Assembly: GCA_015183035.1 (NCBI GenBank)
Contig: JACZZP010000019.1
Location: forward strand, 992,001-1,056,000
Length of the DNA: 64,000 nt
Reading direction: 5' to 3'
DNA from: Meloidogyne chitwoodi
Taxonomy: Eukaryota; Nematoda; Chromadorea; Rhabditida; Meloidogynidae
The translations under genes were made by a program, and so were the position numbers. The number at the start of each line of letters is the position of its first letter. Positions within the stretch are counted from its first letter, which is position 1. Shown piece after piece: positions 38,801 to 50,284 of this stretch. The notes under the pieces are model-generated. The model was not told the origin of the DNA and ran no database searches. It saw nothing but the letters and a program-made list of their open reading frames with translations.

Positions 38801-41800
38801 ACTATTAATATCAAGAATAGTTATAAGGGAAATAAACATTAAACTTAATTTTGAAGAATCAACTATTAATATCAAGAATAGTTATAAGCGAAATAAACAT
38901 TAAACTTAATTTTGAAGAATCAACTATTAATATCAAGAATAGTTATAAGGGAAATAAACATTAAACTTAATTTTGAAGAATCAACTATTAATATCAAGAA
39001 TAGTTATAAGCGAAATAAACATTAAACTTAATTTTGAAGAATCAACTATTAATATCAAGAATAGTTATAAGTGAAATAAACATTAAACTTAATTTTGAAG
39101 AATCAACTATTAATATCAAGAATAGTTATAAGCGAAATAAACATTAAACTTAATTTTTAAGAATCAACTATTAATATCAAGAATAGTTATAAGAGAAATA
39201 AACATTAAACTTAATTTTGAAGAATCAACTATTAATATAAAGAATAGTTATAAGGGAAATAAACATTAAACTTAATTTTGAAGAATCAACTATTAATATC
39301 AAGAATAGTTATAAGGAAAATAAACATTAAAATTAATTTTGAAGAATCAACTATTAATATGAAGAATAGCTATAAGGGAAATAAACATTTAACTTAATTT
39401 TGAAGAATCAACTATTAATATCAAGAATAGTTATAAGCGAAATAAACATTAAACTTAATTTTTAAGAATCAACTATTAATATCAAGAATAGTTATAAGGG
39501 AAATAAACATTAAAATTAATTTTGAAGAATCAACTATTAATATCAAGAATAGTTATAAGGGAAATAAACATTAAACTTAATTTTGAAGAATCAACTATTA
39601 ATATCAAGAATAGTTATAAGCGAAATAAACATTAAACTTAATTTTGAAGAATCAACTATTAATATCAAGAATAGTTATAAGGGAAATAAACATTAAACTT
39701 AATTTTGAAGAATCAACTATTAATATCAAGAATAGTTATAAGCGAAATAAACATTAAACTTAATTTTGAAGAATCAACTATTAATATCAAGAATAGTTAT
39801 AAGTGAAATAAACATTAAACTTAATTTTGAAGAATCAACTATTAATATCAAGAATAGTTATAAGCGAAATAAACATTAAACTTAATTTTTAAGAATCAAC
39901 TATTAATATCAAGAATAGTTATAAGAGAAATAAACATTAAACTTAATTTTGAAGAATCAACTATTAATATAAAGAATAGTTATAAGGGAAATAAACATTA
40001 AACTTAATTTTGAAGAATCAACTATTAATATCAAGAATAGTTATAAGGGAAATAAACATTAAAATTAATTTTGAAGAATCAACTATTAATATGAAGAATA
40101 GCTATAAGGGAAATAAACATTTAACTTAATTTTGAAGAATCAACTATTAATATCAAGAATAGTTATAAGGGAAATAAACATTAAACTTAATTTTGAAGAA
40201 TCAACTATTAATATCAAGAATAGTTATAAGCGAAATAAACATTAAACTTAATTTTGAAGAATCAACTATTAATATGAAGAATAGTTATAAGGGAAATAAA
40301 CATTAAACTTAATTTTGAAGAATCAACTATTAATATCAAGAATAGTTATAAGCGAAATAAACATTAAACTTAATTTTGAAGAATCAACTATTAATATCAA
40401 GAATAGTTATAAGGGAAATAAACATTAAAATTAATTTTGAAGAATCAACTATTAATATCAAGAATAGTTATAAGGGAAATAAACATTAAACTTAATTTTG
40501 AAGAATCAACTATTAATATCAAGAATAGTTATAAGCGAAATAAACATTAAACTTAATTTTGAAGAATCAACTATTAATATCAAGAATAGTTATAAGCGAA
40601 ATAAACATTAAACTTAATTTTGAAGAATCAACTATTAATATCAAGAATAGTTATAAGTGAAATAAACATTAAACTTAATTTTGAAGAATCAACTATTAAT
40701 ATCAAGAATAGTTATAAGCGAAATAAACATTAAACTTAATTTTTAAGAATCAACTATTAATATCAAGAATAGTTATAAGCGAAATAAACATTAAACTTAA
40801 TTTTGAAGAATCAACTATTAATATCAAGAATAGTTATAAGCGAAATAAACATTAAACTTAATTTTGAAGAATCAACTATTAATATCAAGAATAGTTATAA
40901 GTGAAATAAACATTAAACTTAATTTTGAAGAATCAACTATTAATATCAAGAATAGTTATAAGCGAAATAAACATTAAACTTAATTTTTAAGAATCAACTA
41001 TTAATATCAAGAATAGTTATAAGCGAAATAAACATTAAACTTAATTTTGAAGAATCAACTATTAATATCAAGAATAGTTATAAGTGAAATAAACATTAAA
41101 CTTAATTTTGAAGAATCAACTATTAATATCAAGAATAGTTATAAGCGAAATAAACATTAAACTTAATTTTGAAGAATCAACTATTAATATCAAGAATAGT
41201 TATAAGGGAAATAAACATTAAACTTAATTTTGAAGAATCAACTATTAATATCAAGAATAGTTATAAGTGAAATAAACATTAAACTTAATTTTGAAGAATC
41301 AACTATTAATATCAAAAATAGTTATAAGCGAAATAAACATTAAACTTAATTTTGAAGAATCAACTATTAATATCAAGAATAGTTATAAGGGAAATAAACA
41401 TTAAACTTAATTTTGAAGAATCAACTATTAATATCAAGAATAGTTATAAGGGAAATAAACATTAAACTTAATTTTGAAGAATCAACTATTAATATCAAGA
41501 ATAGTTATAAGGGAAATAAACATTAAAATTAATTTTGAAGAATCAACTATTAAATCAAGAATAGTTATAAGGGAAATAAACATTAAAATTAATTTTGAAG
41601 AATCAACTATTAATATGAAGAATAGTTATAAGGGAAATAAACATTAAAATTAATTTTGAAGAATCAACTATTAAATCAAGAATAGTTATAAGGGAAATAA
41701 ACATTAAACTTAATTTTGAAGAATCAACTATTAATATGAAGAATAGTTATAAGGGAAATAAACATTAAACTTAATTTTGAAGAATCAACTATTAATATCA

Positions 41801-44800
41801 AGAATAGTTATAAGCGAAATAAACATTAAACTTAATTTTGAAGAATCAACTATTAATATGAAGAATAGTTATAAGGAAATAAACATTAAACTTAATTTTG
41901 AAGAATCAACTATTAATATCAAGAATAGTTATAAGCGAAATAAACATTAAACTTAATTTTGAAGAATCAACTATTAATATGAAGAATAGTTATAAGGGAA
42001 ATAAACATTAAACTTAATTTTGAAGAATCAACTATTAATATCAAGAATAGTTATAAGGGAAATAAACATTAAAATTAATTTTGAAGAATCAACTATTAAA
42101 TCAAGAATAGTTATAAGGGAAATAAACATTAAAATTAATTTTGAAGAATCAACTATTAATATCAAGAATAGTTATAAGCGAAATAAACATTAAACTTAAT
42201 TTTGAAGAATCAACTATTAATATCAAGAATAGTTATAAGCGAAATAAACATTAAACTTAATTTTGAAGAATCAACTATTAATATCAAGAATAGTTATAAG
42301 GGAAATAAACATTAAACTTAATTTTGAAGAATCAACTATTAATATCAAGAATAGTTATAAGCGAAATAAACATTAAACTTAATTTTGAAGAATCAACTAT
42401 TAATATCAAGAATAGTTATAAGTGAAATAAACATTAAACTTAATTTTGAAGAATCAACTATTAATATCAAGAATAGTTATAAGCGAAATAAACATTAAAC
42501 TTAATTTTGAAGAATCAACTATTAATATCAAGAATAGTTATAAGCGAAATAAACATTAAACTTAATTTTGAAGAATCAACTATTAATATCAAGAATAGTT
42601 ATAAGGGAAATAAACATTAAACTTAATTTTGAAGAATCAACTATTAATATCAAGAATAGTTATAAGGGAAATAAACATTAAACTTAATTTTGAAGAATCA
42701 ACTATTAATATGAAGAATAGTTATAAGGGAAATAAACATTAAAATTAATTTTGAAGAATCAACTATTAAATCAAGAATAGTTATAAGGGAAATAAACATT
42801 AAAATTAATTTTGAAGAATCAACTATTAAATCAAGAATAGTTATAAGGGAAATAAACATTAAACTTAATTTTGAAGAATCAACTATTAATATGAAGAATA
42901 GTTATAAGGGAAATAAACATTAAACTTAATTTTGAAGAATCAACTATTAATATCAAGAATAGTTATAAGCGAAATAAACATTAAACTTAATTTTGAAGAA
43001 TCAACTATTAATATGAAGAATAGTTATAAGGAAATAAACATTAAACTTAATTTTGAAGAATCAACTATTAATATCAAGAATAGTTATAAGCGAAATAAAC
43101 ATTAAACTTAATTTTGAAGAATCAACTATTAATATGAAGAATAGTTATAAGGGAAATAAACATTAAACTTAATTTTGAAGAATCAACTATTAATATCAAG
43201 AATAGTTATAAGGGAAATAAACATTAAAATTAATTTTGAAGAATCAACTATTAAATCAAGAATAGTTATAAGGGAAATAAACATTAAAATTAATTTTGAA
43301 GAATCAACTATTAATATCAAGAATAGTTATAAGCGAAATAAACATTAAACTTAATTTTGAAGAATCAACTATTAATATCAAGAATAGTTATAAGCGAAAT
43401 AAACATTAAACTTAATTTTGAAGAATCAACTATTAATATCAAGAATAGTTATAAGCGAAATAAACATTAAACTTAATTTTGAAGAATCAACTATTAATAT
43501 CAAGAATAGTTATAAGGGAAATAAACATTAAAATTAATTTTGAAGAATCAACTATTAATATGAAGAATAGCTATAAGGGAAATAAACATTAAACTTAATT
43601 TTGAAGAATCAACTATTAATATCAAGAATAGTTATAAGGGAAATAAACATTAAAATTAATTTTGAAGAATCAACTATTAATATGAAGAATAGTTATAAGG
43701 GAAATAAACATTTAACTTAATTTTGAAGAATCAACTATTAATATCAAGAATAGTTATAAGGGAAATAAACATTAAACTTAATTTTGAAGAATCAACTATT
43801 AATATCAAGAATAGTTATAAGCGAAATAAACATTAAACTTAATTTTGAAGAATCAACTATTAATATGAAGAATAGTTATAAGCGAAATAAACATTAAACT
43901 TAATTTTGAAGAATCAACTATTAATATCAAGAATAGTTATAAGGGAAATAAACATTAAAATTAATTTTGAAGAATCAACTATTAATATGAAGAATAGCTA
44001 TAAGGGAAATAAACATTAAACTTAATTTTGAAGAATCAACTATTAATATCAAGAATAGTTATAAGGGAAATAAACATTAAAATTAATTTTGAAGAATCAA
44101 CTATTAATATGAAGAATAGCTATAAGGGAAATAAACATTTAACTTAATTTTGAAGAATCAACTATTAATATCAAGAATAGTTATAAGGGAAATAAACATT
44201 TAACTTAATTTTGAAGAATCAACTATTAATATCAAGAATAGTTATAAGGGAAATAAACATTAAAATTAATTTTGAAGAATCAACTATTAATATGAAGAAT
44301 AGCTATAAGGGAAATAAACATTTAACTTAATTTTGAAGAATCAACTATTAATATCAAGAATAGTTATAAGGGAAATAAACATTAAAATTAATTTTGAAGA
44401 ATCAACTATTAAATCAAGAATAGTTATAAGGGAAATAAACATTAAAATTAATTTTGAAGAATCAACTATTAATATCAAGAATAGTTATAAGCGAAATAAA
44501 CATTAAACTTAATTTTGAAGAATCAACTATTAATATCAAGAATAGTTATAAGCGAAATAAACATTAAACTTAATTTTGAAGAATCAACTATTAATATGAA
44601 GAATAGCTATAAGGGAAATAAACATTTAACTTAATTTTGAAGAATCAACTATTAATATCAAGAATAGTTATAAGGGAAATAAACATTAAAATTAATTTTG
44701 AAGAATCAACTATTAATATGAAGAATAGCTATAAGGGAAATAAACATTTAACTTAATTTTGAAGAATCAACTATTAATATCAAGAATAGTTATAAGGGAA

Positions 44801-44875
44801 ATAAACATTAAACTTAATTTTGAAGAATCAACTATTAATATCAAGAATAGTTATAAGCGAAATAAACATTAAACG
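35897..44875 (+). repeat. 61-bp satellite array, ~147 units
   Basis: The unit contains GAAATAAACATTAAACTTAA, TTTTGAAGAATCAACTATTA and ATATCAAGAATAGTTATAAG. The period is 61 bp at almost every step, with rare 59-60 bp units (ATTAAATCAAG variant). Single-base variants (AAGGGAAA, AAGCGAAA, AAGTGAAA, ATATGAAG, AGCTATAAG, CATTTAAC) recur in ordered blocks, indicating higher-order duplication. Each unit holds a 7-bp inverted repeat AACTATT/AATAGTT. No open frame. The array starts about 380 bp after the CAP gene. Confidence 0.97.
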
Positions 44876-45940
44876 GAATTGAAGAAAGGTAAATAATCGA
44901 ATGAAATTTTGTTTGGAGGTCTAAAAATGCTAAATAATCAATATAAAAAAGAAAGGAAGTAAAAATAATTAGAACGAGCCGAGTTATTAACAAAAATTTA
45001 GGTGGTTATATCATTTCCGGACACACTGTAGTCCTATTTTTTTATTTTAATTTACAAAAAAGTTAAATTGGTTTTTTTATTTTACAAAATTGTAAAATAT
45101 GTACGCATTTTTGTAAAAATATATATTTTAAAAATAATAAAATTAAAAATATATAAAAAAATTAAAAATCAAGAAAGTTCAAGATCATAAATTTTTCGCT
45201 TAATTATTTTGTTTTTGATTAAAATGTTTAGAAAAAAATTATAAAAGTTCAAAACAATTATTTTAAATTTATTATTTTTACCTCAAACAAAAAAACAAAG
45301 ATTGTTTGAGGGTAATGGAATTTAGCAAAACATGTGTTTGTGCATTAAAAACAATTTCCGTTAAGTTTTATTTGTTTTACAGATAAACAAATAAGTTTAT
45401 ATTAACAAAAAGGAAGGATAACATGTGTGAAATTCTTGAACTTTGGACAGAAAGCTGTTTTTTATATTTTTTTTAATTAATGATCTTATCAGGAAGTAAA
45501 TTTCTTCGTATAAAGTGTGACATAAAATTCATTCAATCTATTAACGTTTTTCTTTTTGAGCAGAAAAATATCCAACTAGCACACGATTAGATAGGTACTG
45601 CAGTGATGGAAAAGTTCAAATTCAGGAACTGGAACTACGGAACTACCAAATTTCTGGAACTGGTTTGGAACTGGAACTAGCAAAATTTCTGGAACTGGTC
45701 TTGTTCCGGAACTAGAACTGGTCCGGAACTGGAACTATGAAACTAAAAAATGCAGTTCCAAAACTGGAACTAGTTCCATGGAAATTTTGGAACTTTTCCA
45801 TCACTGCTTGTATGTTATCTTGGAGCAGTTTATTAAATTAAATATTATAGTAGTTCCAAATTTATTAAATTGCTAAATAGTATCTATATTTTTTAATTTC
45901 TTTCACAAATCTGTCCAAAGCTTTTATATTTTTTTAAATT
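44876..45940. other. Intergenic, AT-rich, one MITE-like element
   Basis: No gene supported. It holds the GGAACT-rich foldback at 45601-45806. Confidence 0.6.
45601..45806. repeat. CAGTGATGGAAAAGTT foldback element, copy 1
   Basis: The ends CAGTGATGGAAAAGTT and AACTTTTCCATCACTG match as inverted repeats. The interior repeats GGAACTGGAACT and TTCTGGAACT. Confidence 0.9.
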
Positions 45941-46640
45941 ATGAAACTACTATTTGTATTACTCTGTTTGTTTGCTTTAGCATCTGTTGGAAGATCTATG
46001 GTCCATTTTATTATTTTATTAATTTCTCTAAAGGGGAATGAACGATTCAGTGTCGGCCGATTCAGTTTAGCTCGTATTACTTTTTTTATTTTCAACCCTT
46101 TAAAATAATTTTTATGTCATTCGAAAGAGCTCGAAAAGCGGAGTTTTTTCATCAATTGGACCGATCAGATCAGTTGATTTTAGAAAAAGTTACACCCGAA
46201 AAACGCTAAAATCAGACTTTTCACTTTTATAACTTTTTGTTGATTTATCTGAATGAATCAGCCAATTGATTAAATTAATTAGCTTATCGGATGCTTTCGA
46301 GTAATAAAAGATCTGTTCATATCGGTTAATAAATAAAAAAGTTATGGCCAAAAACAACCGGCTACTCTGAATCGGCCGACTCTGAATCGTCCCCTCCCAG
46401 TTAAATTTAATTATTCGAAAAATAAAAATACTACATCTTTTTAAAAAATATTATTTTATTCAGCTTCATTGTGAATCGAATGGCGTGTGTACTGGTGATG
46501 GCAATCCCGACTCTGTCACTGCCTGCAGTGGGTGTTACAGCTGTACCTACAAAGGATGTTGCCATAAATCTTTTACAAATCCATTCACTCGATGCCCAAT
46601 TCCAGGCGTCCGCGCTGAAGGTTATAAAGGAGGAAAATGA
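45941..46640 (+). CDS. Small cysteine-rich secreted peptide, 2 exons
   Basis: Exon 1 is 45941-46000 (or to 45985) and exon 2 is 46464-46640; both donors keep phase 0. Exon 1 encodes a clear signal peptide, MKLLFVLLCLFALAS. Exon 2 encodes 58 aa with eight cysteines (CESNGVC, then CSGCYSCTYKGCC, later RCPIPG) and a Gly/Lys end; the mature peptide is about 58-60 aa. A CC pair and even cysteine number suggest a disulfide-stabilised secreted peptide; in this genome type that makes it an effector candidate. The exon-2 acceptor TTATTTTATTCAG is strong, while the donor after SM (GTCCAT) is weak. The intron is almost filled by a foldback element. Confidence 0.7.
46033..46394. repeat. CTCTGAATCG foldback element in the secreted-peptide intron
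   Basis: GAACGATTCAGTGTCGGCCG at the left pairs with CGGCCGACTCTGAATCGTCC at the right. Related in sequence to the element at 18578-18714. Confidence 0.8.
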
Positions 46641-46845
46641 AGAAAAGAGTCAAAAAATGAATATAAATACACTAATTTTGAGAAAAGAATATAATATGAG
46701 ATTAAATTAATATATAATTTTAAAAAAAATGTGATTTTATAACTCTTTGAAAACCTTATATTTAAATTGTCAGAAATAATATTAATAATCTAAATAAAAT
46801 TTAAATAGTAGTTTCTGTTTAAGTTAGCCTGTTCTGCGATTAGCT

Positions 46846-47015
46846 CCACCCCTATAGGCCGAAACCCTATAGATCGTATGAACCAATTTGTCCATTTGCC
46901 AATTCGGTCAAACCTCAAACAAGTGGTACCGCACAAACTTGGGCCTATTGTGAGTCCATTTAAGGGCTTTGACCAATTGGCAATTCGATCAATAGGGTTT
47001 CGGCTTATAGGGGTG
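46846..47015. repeat. Foldback element with CACCCCTATAGGCCGAAACC arms
   Basis: CACCCCTATAGGCCGAAACC pairs with GGTTTCGGCTTATAGGGGTG, with weaker pairing further in (CCAATTTG/CCAATTGG). Confidence 0.8.
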
Positions 47016-47075
47016 ATCCCCTGCGATTTTTTCATTTTTAAAATTTTTTTTTAAATTCTTGTGCTATTATTTACA

Positions 47076-47243
47076 ATGTTTTTTCCTCTATTTTCCATTT
47101 TATTATTTATTTGTTGTTTGTTTAATATTCTTATTTGGTTTGTTTTATTAACTGAAGTTGCAACTAGTGATGATCGACAAAACAAAACATTTTTTGTTGC
47201 AAGACGAATTCGATTGTTAAAAGAGAAGAGAATTACAGCTTAA
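47076..47243 (+). CDS. Possible small membrane protein
   Basis: From the first ATG (47076) to TAA: 55 aa with a hydrophobic N-terminal helix (FPLFSILLFICCLFNILIWF) and a basic end (FFVARRIRLLKEKR). It could be a real microprotein, a terminal exon or chance. No neighbour supports it. Confidence 0.3.
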   Translation: MFFPLFSILLFICCLFNILIWFVLLTEVATSDDRQNKTFFVARRIRLLKEKRITA

Positions 47244-47333
47244 AAAATAAATTTTAAAAATTAATAAATAATTAAAAAAAACCCATTTCTATTATTCCCA
47301 ATTTTAATTTAATTAAATATGGGAACTTGTATA

Positions 47334-47424
47334 CTTTAGGTAAACACCCCATTTAATCGTAAGAAATATTTTGCACTCAATTGAAGAATAAATTTTTTGC
47401 GAATAAATGGACGTTTAAATAAAG
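47334..47424. repeat. ATTTATTCGC hairpin element
   Basis: Left arm CTTTAGGTAAACACCCCATT; right arm degraded (GCGAATAAATGGACGTTTAA). Confidence 0.8.
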
Positions 47425-47455
47425 ATAATTAGAGTTCCAAATATGTGTATTTATC

Positions 47456-47545
47456 TTTAAGTAAACGCCCCATTTATTCGCAGAAAATATTTTACAGTTA
47501 AATTCATTTTTTTATTTTGCGATTAAATGGGGTGTTCACCTAAAG
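47456..47545. repeat. ATTTATTCGC hairpin element
   Basis: Arms GTAAACGCCCCATTTATTCG and CGATTAAATGGGGTGTTCAC. Confidence 0.88.
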
Positions 47546-47564
47546 TAGGTAATTTTAAAATAAT

Positions 47565-50284
47565 TTATTTAAAAAAATATTTTAATTTACGATTAAATAA
47601 ATTCTGAGAAATCATTATCCAATTACAAATAATATTTAAACAAAATTGTGCCATGTTGTTAGGAGAGGCTAATAAAAAATTAAATGCAATGTCTTCAACT
47701 TCAAGAGAAGCAAAGATGAGAAAACCCTAAATTATATTTTTAGCAATTTTTTGGAAATATTATACTTTAGGTAGACACCCCATTTATTCGCAAAAAAAAT
47801 AATTATAAAAAATATTTTTGCGATTAAATGGGGTGTTCACCTATACACCCTATTTATTCGCAAACAATAAAAATTGAATTAAAGTATAAAATATTTTTGC
47901 GATTAAATGGGGTGTTCACCTAAATTGTACAAGTACATTTTTTTTAATTTTAAAATTTTTACTTGTAGCAAAAATAATTTTTCAGTCTGAAATCTTTTTC
48001 TTGCTTGTTGATCGTTCAGTGTTGCTTGCATAAATTTTAATGGATTTGTAATTTTCAAATATATAAAAATTGTAATATAAATACAAAGCATTAAAACAGG
48101 CAAAACATTGGGTGAATAACGATAATGCTTGATAAATTAATTTTTAAAAATTAATTTATTAATTTTTAACATCCCATTTAATCGCGAGAAAATATTTTAT
48201 CTTAAAGCTATTTTTGGTGGTAAAATATTTCATTGCGAATAAATGGGATGTGTACCTAAACTAAAAGTTCCCTCTATTTTAGAAAATACGATGAATTAAA
48301 ACCCCCGGGCTTAATTTTAGTAAATACGCTAATTAAATAAATTTTATTTTTACTTGTCGAATTGCCCAAATAAGAGGATGTACAGTTTCTTCTGTGCATT
48401 TAAATCCAAGTAATAAATCTTAAAATAACAATTTAGGAAAAATTGTCCAACTTTACTAAAATTTTAAGCCTCACCAAGAAGGCGAGGCAATCCAAAATTT
48501 ATCCCAAAGTCAGAAACATTTACGAACCTTTAACTTGGGTAATTAAACCGAAATTACTAAGGTGAATATTAAAAACATGAGCAAATAAAACAAATAAATT
48601 TTAGACGGGAAGAGAAGAAAAGTGAGTGTATTTTTGTGAGTGTAAAGGTTAGAGAAAAAATTATTAAATAAACATTTCTCTTCCTTCTCGTTTCTCTATT
48701 CTCTTATGGAATTGTCTGCTTTAGGTATACACCCATTTATTCGCAAGAAAATATTTTATACCCAATGATGCCTTGAAGATAATATATTTTCTTGCGAATA
48801 AATGGGTTGCGCACTTAAACTAGAAAAGTTCCAAATTTTGTATAAAAAGACATACCATTCGATTCATATCGAAAAGCTGAGTCGAATCGTATTCACTTGA
48901 CTTGAGAAAATAAATATGAGCCAAGATATAGGCTCTTGAAAATCGAAAAAGCGTAGGGGGGAGTAAGCTCATTTAGGTGATTACCGCGGCTGCTTCACAT
49001 AAGAATCAGAATTTTTGTATTTTTTGGATTGCTTCAACCTTTTTTGTTGAGACTTGATATATTTATAAAATCAGACCTTTTTCAGAATATAATTTAAAAC
49101 AACCGCCCACATCCAATATTATAGCAATTACAAAGGCATATGCCCAAATGATAAAAATTGGTCTTTAAATATTTTTTTTTAATTAAAAATTGTTTTTAAA
49201 ATTTACATAAAAATACGTGTTCGACTGAAAATAATTTCATTCAATTTTGGAGAAAAAAATACTGTTGCGCGATTAAGTGTCATTAAAACACTGAAAAATA
49301 GAGTAGCGCTGTAGGTTACTGTATTAAATATTCCAAATATTCTAAGAATTATTCCATGGCCATAAATCTGATAAAAATTGTATTTTTTTAAATTTAAAAA
49401 TTAAATTTGGAACTTGTATAATTTAGGTATAATTGAACACCCCAACCCATTTATTCGCAATTTTTTTTTTATTCTTTAACCTATTTTTATCATTTTCTAA
49501 TGTTTTAATAATTTATTTTATTTTTTATATTTTGCGAATAAGTGGGGTTGGTATATGTGTACACCCCATTTATTCGCAAAAAAGTTTACTCTTCAATTCA
49601 TTTATTTATCGTTTTCTAGTGTTTTAATAATTTAGTTTATTTTTTATACTTTGCGAATAAGTGGGTGTTTACTTAAATTATTCAGTTTAAAATTTTTTTA
49701 ATTGTTTTTAAATCTCATTTTATGTAAAAATTGATTTTAAAAATTTACAGCTATTCCAGTAAACATGATTGGAATAGCAAGCAAAAGTTGAAATAAAATT
49801 TGATTAGCAATATCAGCTACTATTAATTGCCAACTAATTAAATAAAATGCAAAACAATCACCAGAATTAAACTAAAAATAAATAAATTTATAATTTTTTA
49901 ATTTTTAAAGATATAAGACAAAATTTTATACTGCAAGGCTTGCTAAGTTTAATTTCAGCCTGCTAATAGGTGCTAAGTTTAATTCCAACCTAGTTAATAA
50001 GTGAAAACGAGAAAAGTTTAATTAACGGTTGTATGGTTGAGTGGATTACATCCCCTCGTAGGAGAGAGTTTTCAGAATAATTCTGCCCAATCTTTCGCTA
50101 TTTTCTGGGATTGCTCGGCTGTTTATCCAAAAAAATTTAAAAAATGTTTCACCTTTCTAAGTGCTAGAATTAATACAACATTAGCAAACAAAGAAGCTAT
50201 TGATAGCAATGAAGAAATGCTTCCCCCAATAATTCTAACACCTAATAATAAATCTGTAGAGTTGGTTATATTGTTGTCAGTCAT
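47565..50284 (-). CDS. Nematode serpentine 7TM chemoreceptor-like GPCR, 7 exons
   Basis: Minus exons 50284-50153, 49871-49749, 49367-49207, 49162-49077, 48418-48354, 48127-47963 and 47726-47565; 894 nt, 297 aa, phases consistent throughout. TM1 lies in exon 1 (GGSISSLLSIASLFANVVLI), TM2 in exon 2 (WQLIVADIANQILFQLLL), TM3 in exon 3 with a TLNR motif in the DRY place (FFSVLMTLNRATVFF), TM4 in exon 4 (FIIWAYAFVIAIIL), the extracellular loop Cys in exon 5 (LLLGFKC), TM5 and a basic intracellular loop in exon 6 (ARKRFQTEKLFLLQ), TM6-TM7 in exon 7. This is the pattern of Srx/Srt/Srv-type receptors; the exact family is unsure. Probably a chemosensory membrane receptor. Introns host five hairpin elements. 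Confidence 0.82.
47765..47843. repeat. ATTTATTCGC hairpin element, first of a pair (receptor intron 6)
   Basis: Arms GTAGACACCCCATTTATTCG and CGATTAAATGGGGTGTTCAC; shares its edge with the next copy. Confidence 0.85.
47844..47924. repeat. ATTTATTCGC hairpin element, second of a pair (receptor intron 6)
   Basis: Arms TACACCCTATTTATTCGCAA and TTGCGATTAAATGGGGTGTT. Confidence 0.85.
48168..48261. repeat. ATTTATTCGC hairpin element (receptor intron 5)
   Basis: Arms AACATCCCATTTAATCGCGA and TTGCGAATAAATGGGATGTG. Confidence 0.85.
48719..48819. repeat. ATTTATTCGC hairpin element (receptor intron 4)
   Basis: Arms GTATACACCCATTTATTCGC and GCGAATAAATGGGTTGCGCA; both arms lack one C/G of the usual CCCC/GGGG. 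Confidence 0.88.
49421..49551. repeat. ATTTATTCGC hairpin element, first of a pair (receptor intron 2)
   Basis: Left arm CCCCAACCCATTTATTCGCA; right arm TTTGCGAATAAGTGGGGTTG. Confidence 0.8.
49556..49677. repeat. ATTTATTCGC hairpin element, second of a pair (receptor intron 2)
   Basis: Left arm TACACCCCATTTATTCGCAA; right arm TTTGCGAATAAGTGGGTGTT. Confidence 0.82.

Larger units (their letters stand above)
46641..47564. other. Intergenic region with three foldbacks and one small frame
   Basis: Contains the 46846 foldback, a 55-aa hydrophobic frame at 47076-47243 and two ATTTATTCGC hairpins. No other gene seen. Confidence 0.5.

Noticed and set aside
35897..44875. Regular repeats at first sight like a CRISPR array
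   Set aside because: Units are contiguous 61-bp repeats with no unique spacers, in a eukaryotic genome; it is a satellite.
46471..46710. 79-aa plus-strand frame starting MNRMACVLVMAIPT
   Set aside because: The overlapping frame joined to a signal-peptide exon gives a Cys-rich secreted peptide and fits much better.
49980..50120. ATGGTTGAGTGGATTACATC looking like a tRNA A-box region
   Set aside because: No matching B-box, cloverleaf or acceptor stem; it lies in receptor intron 1.
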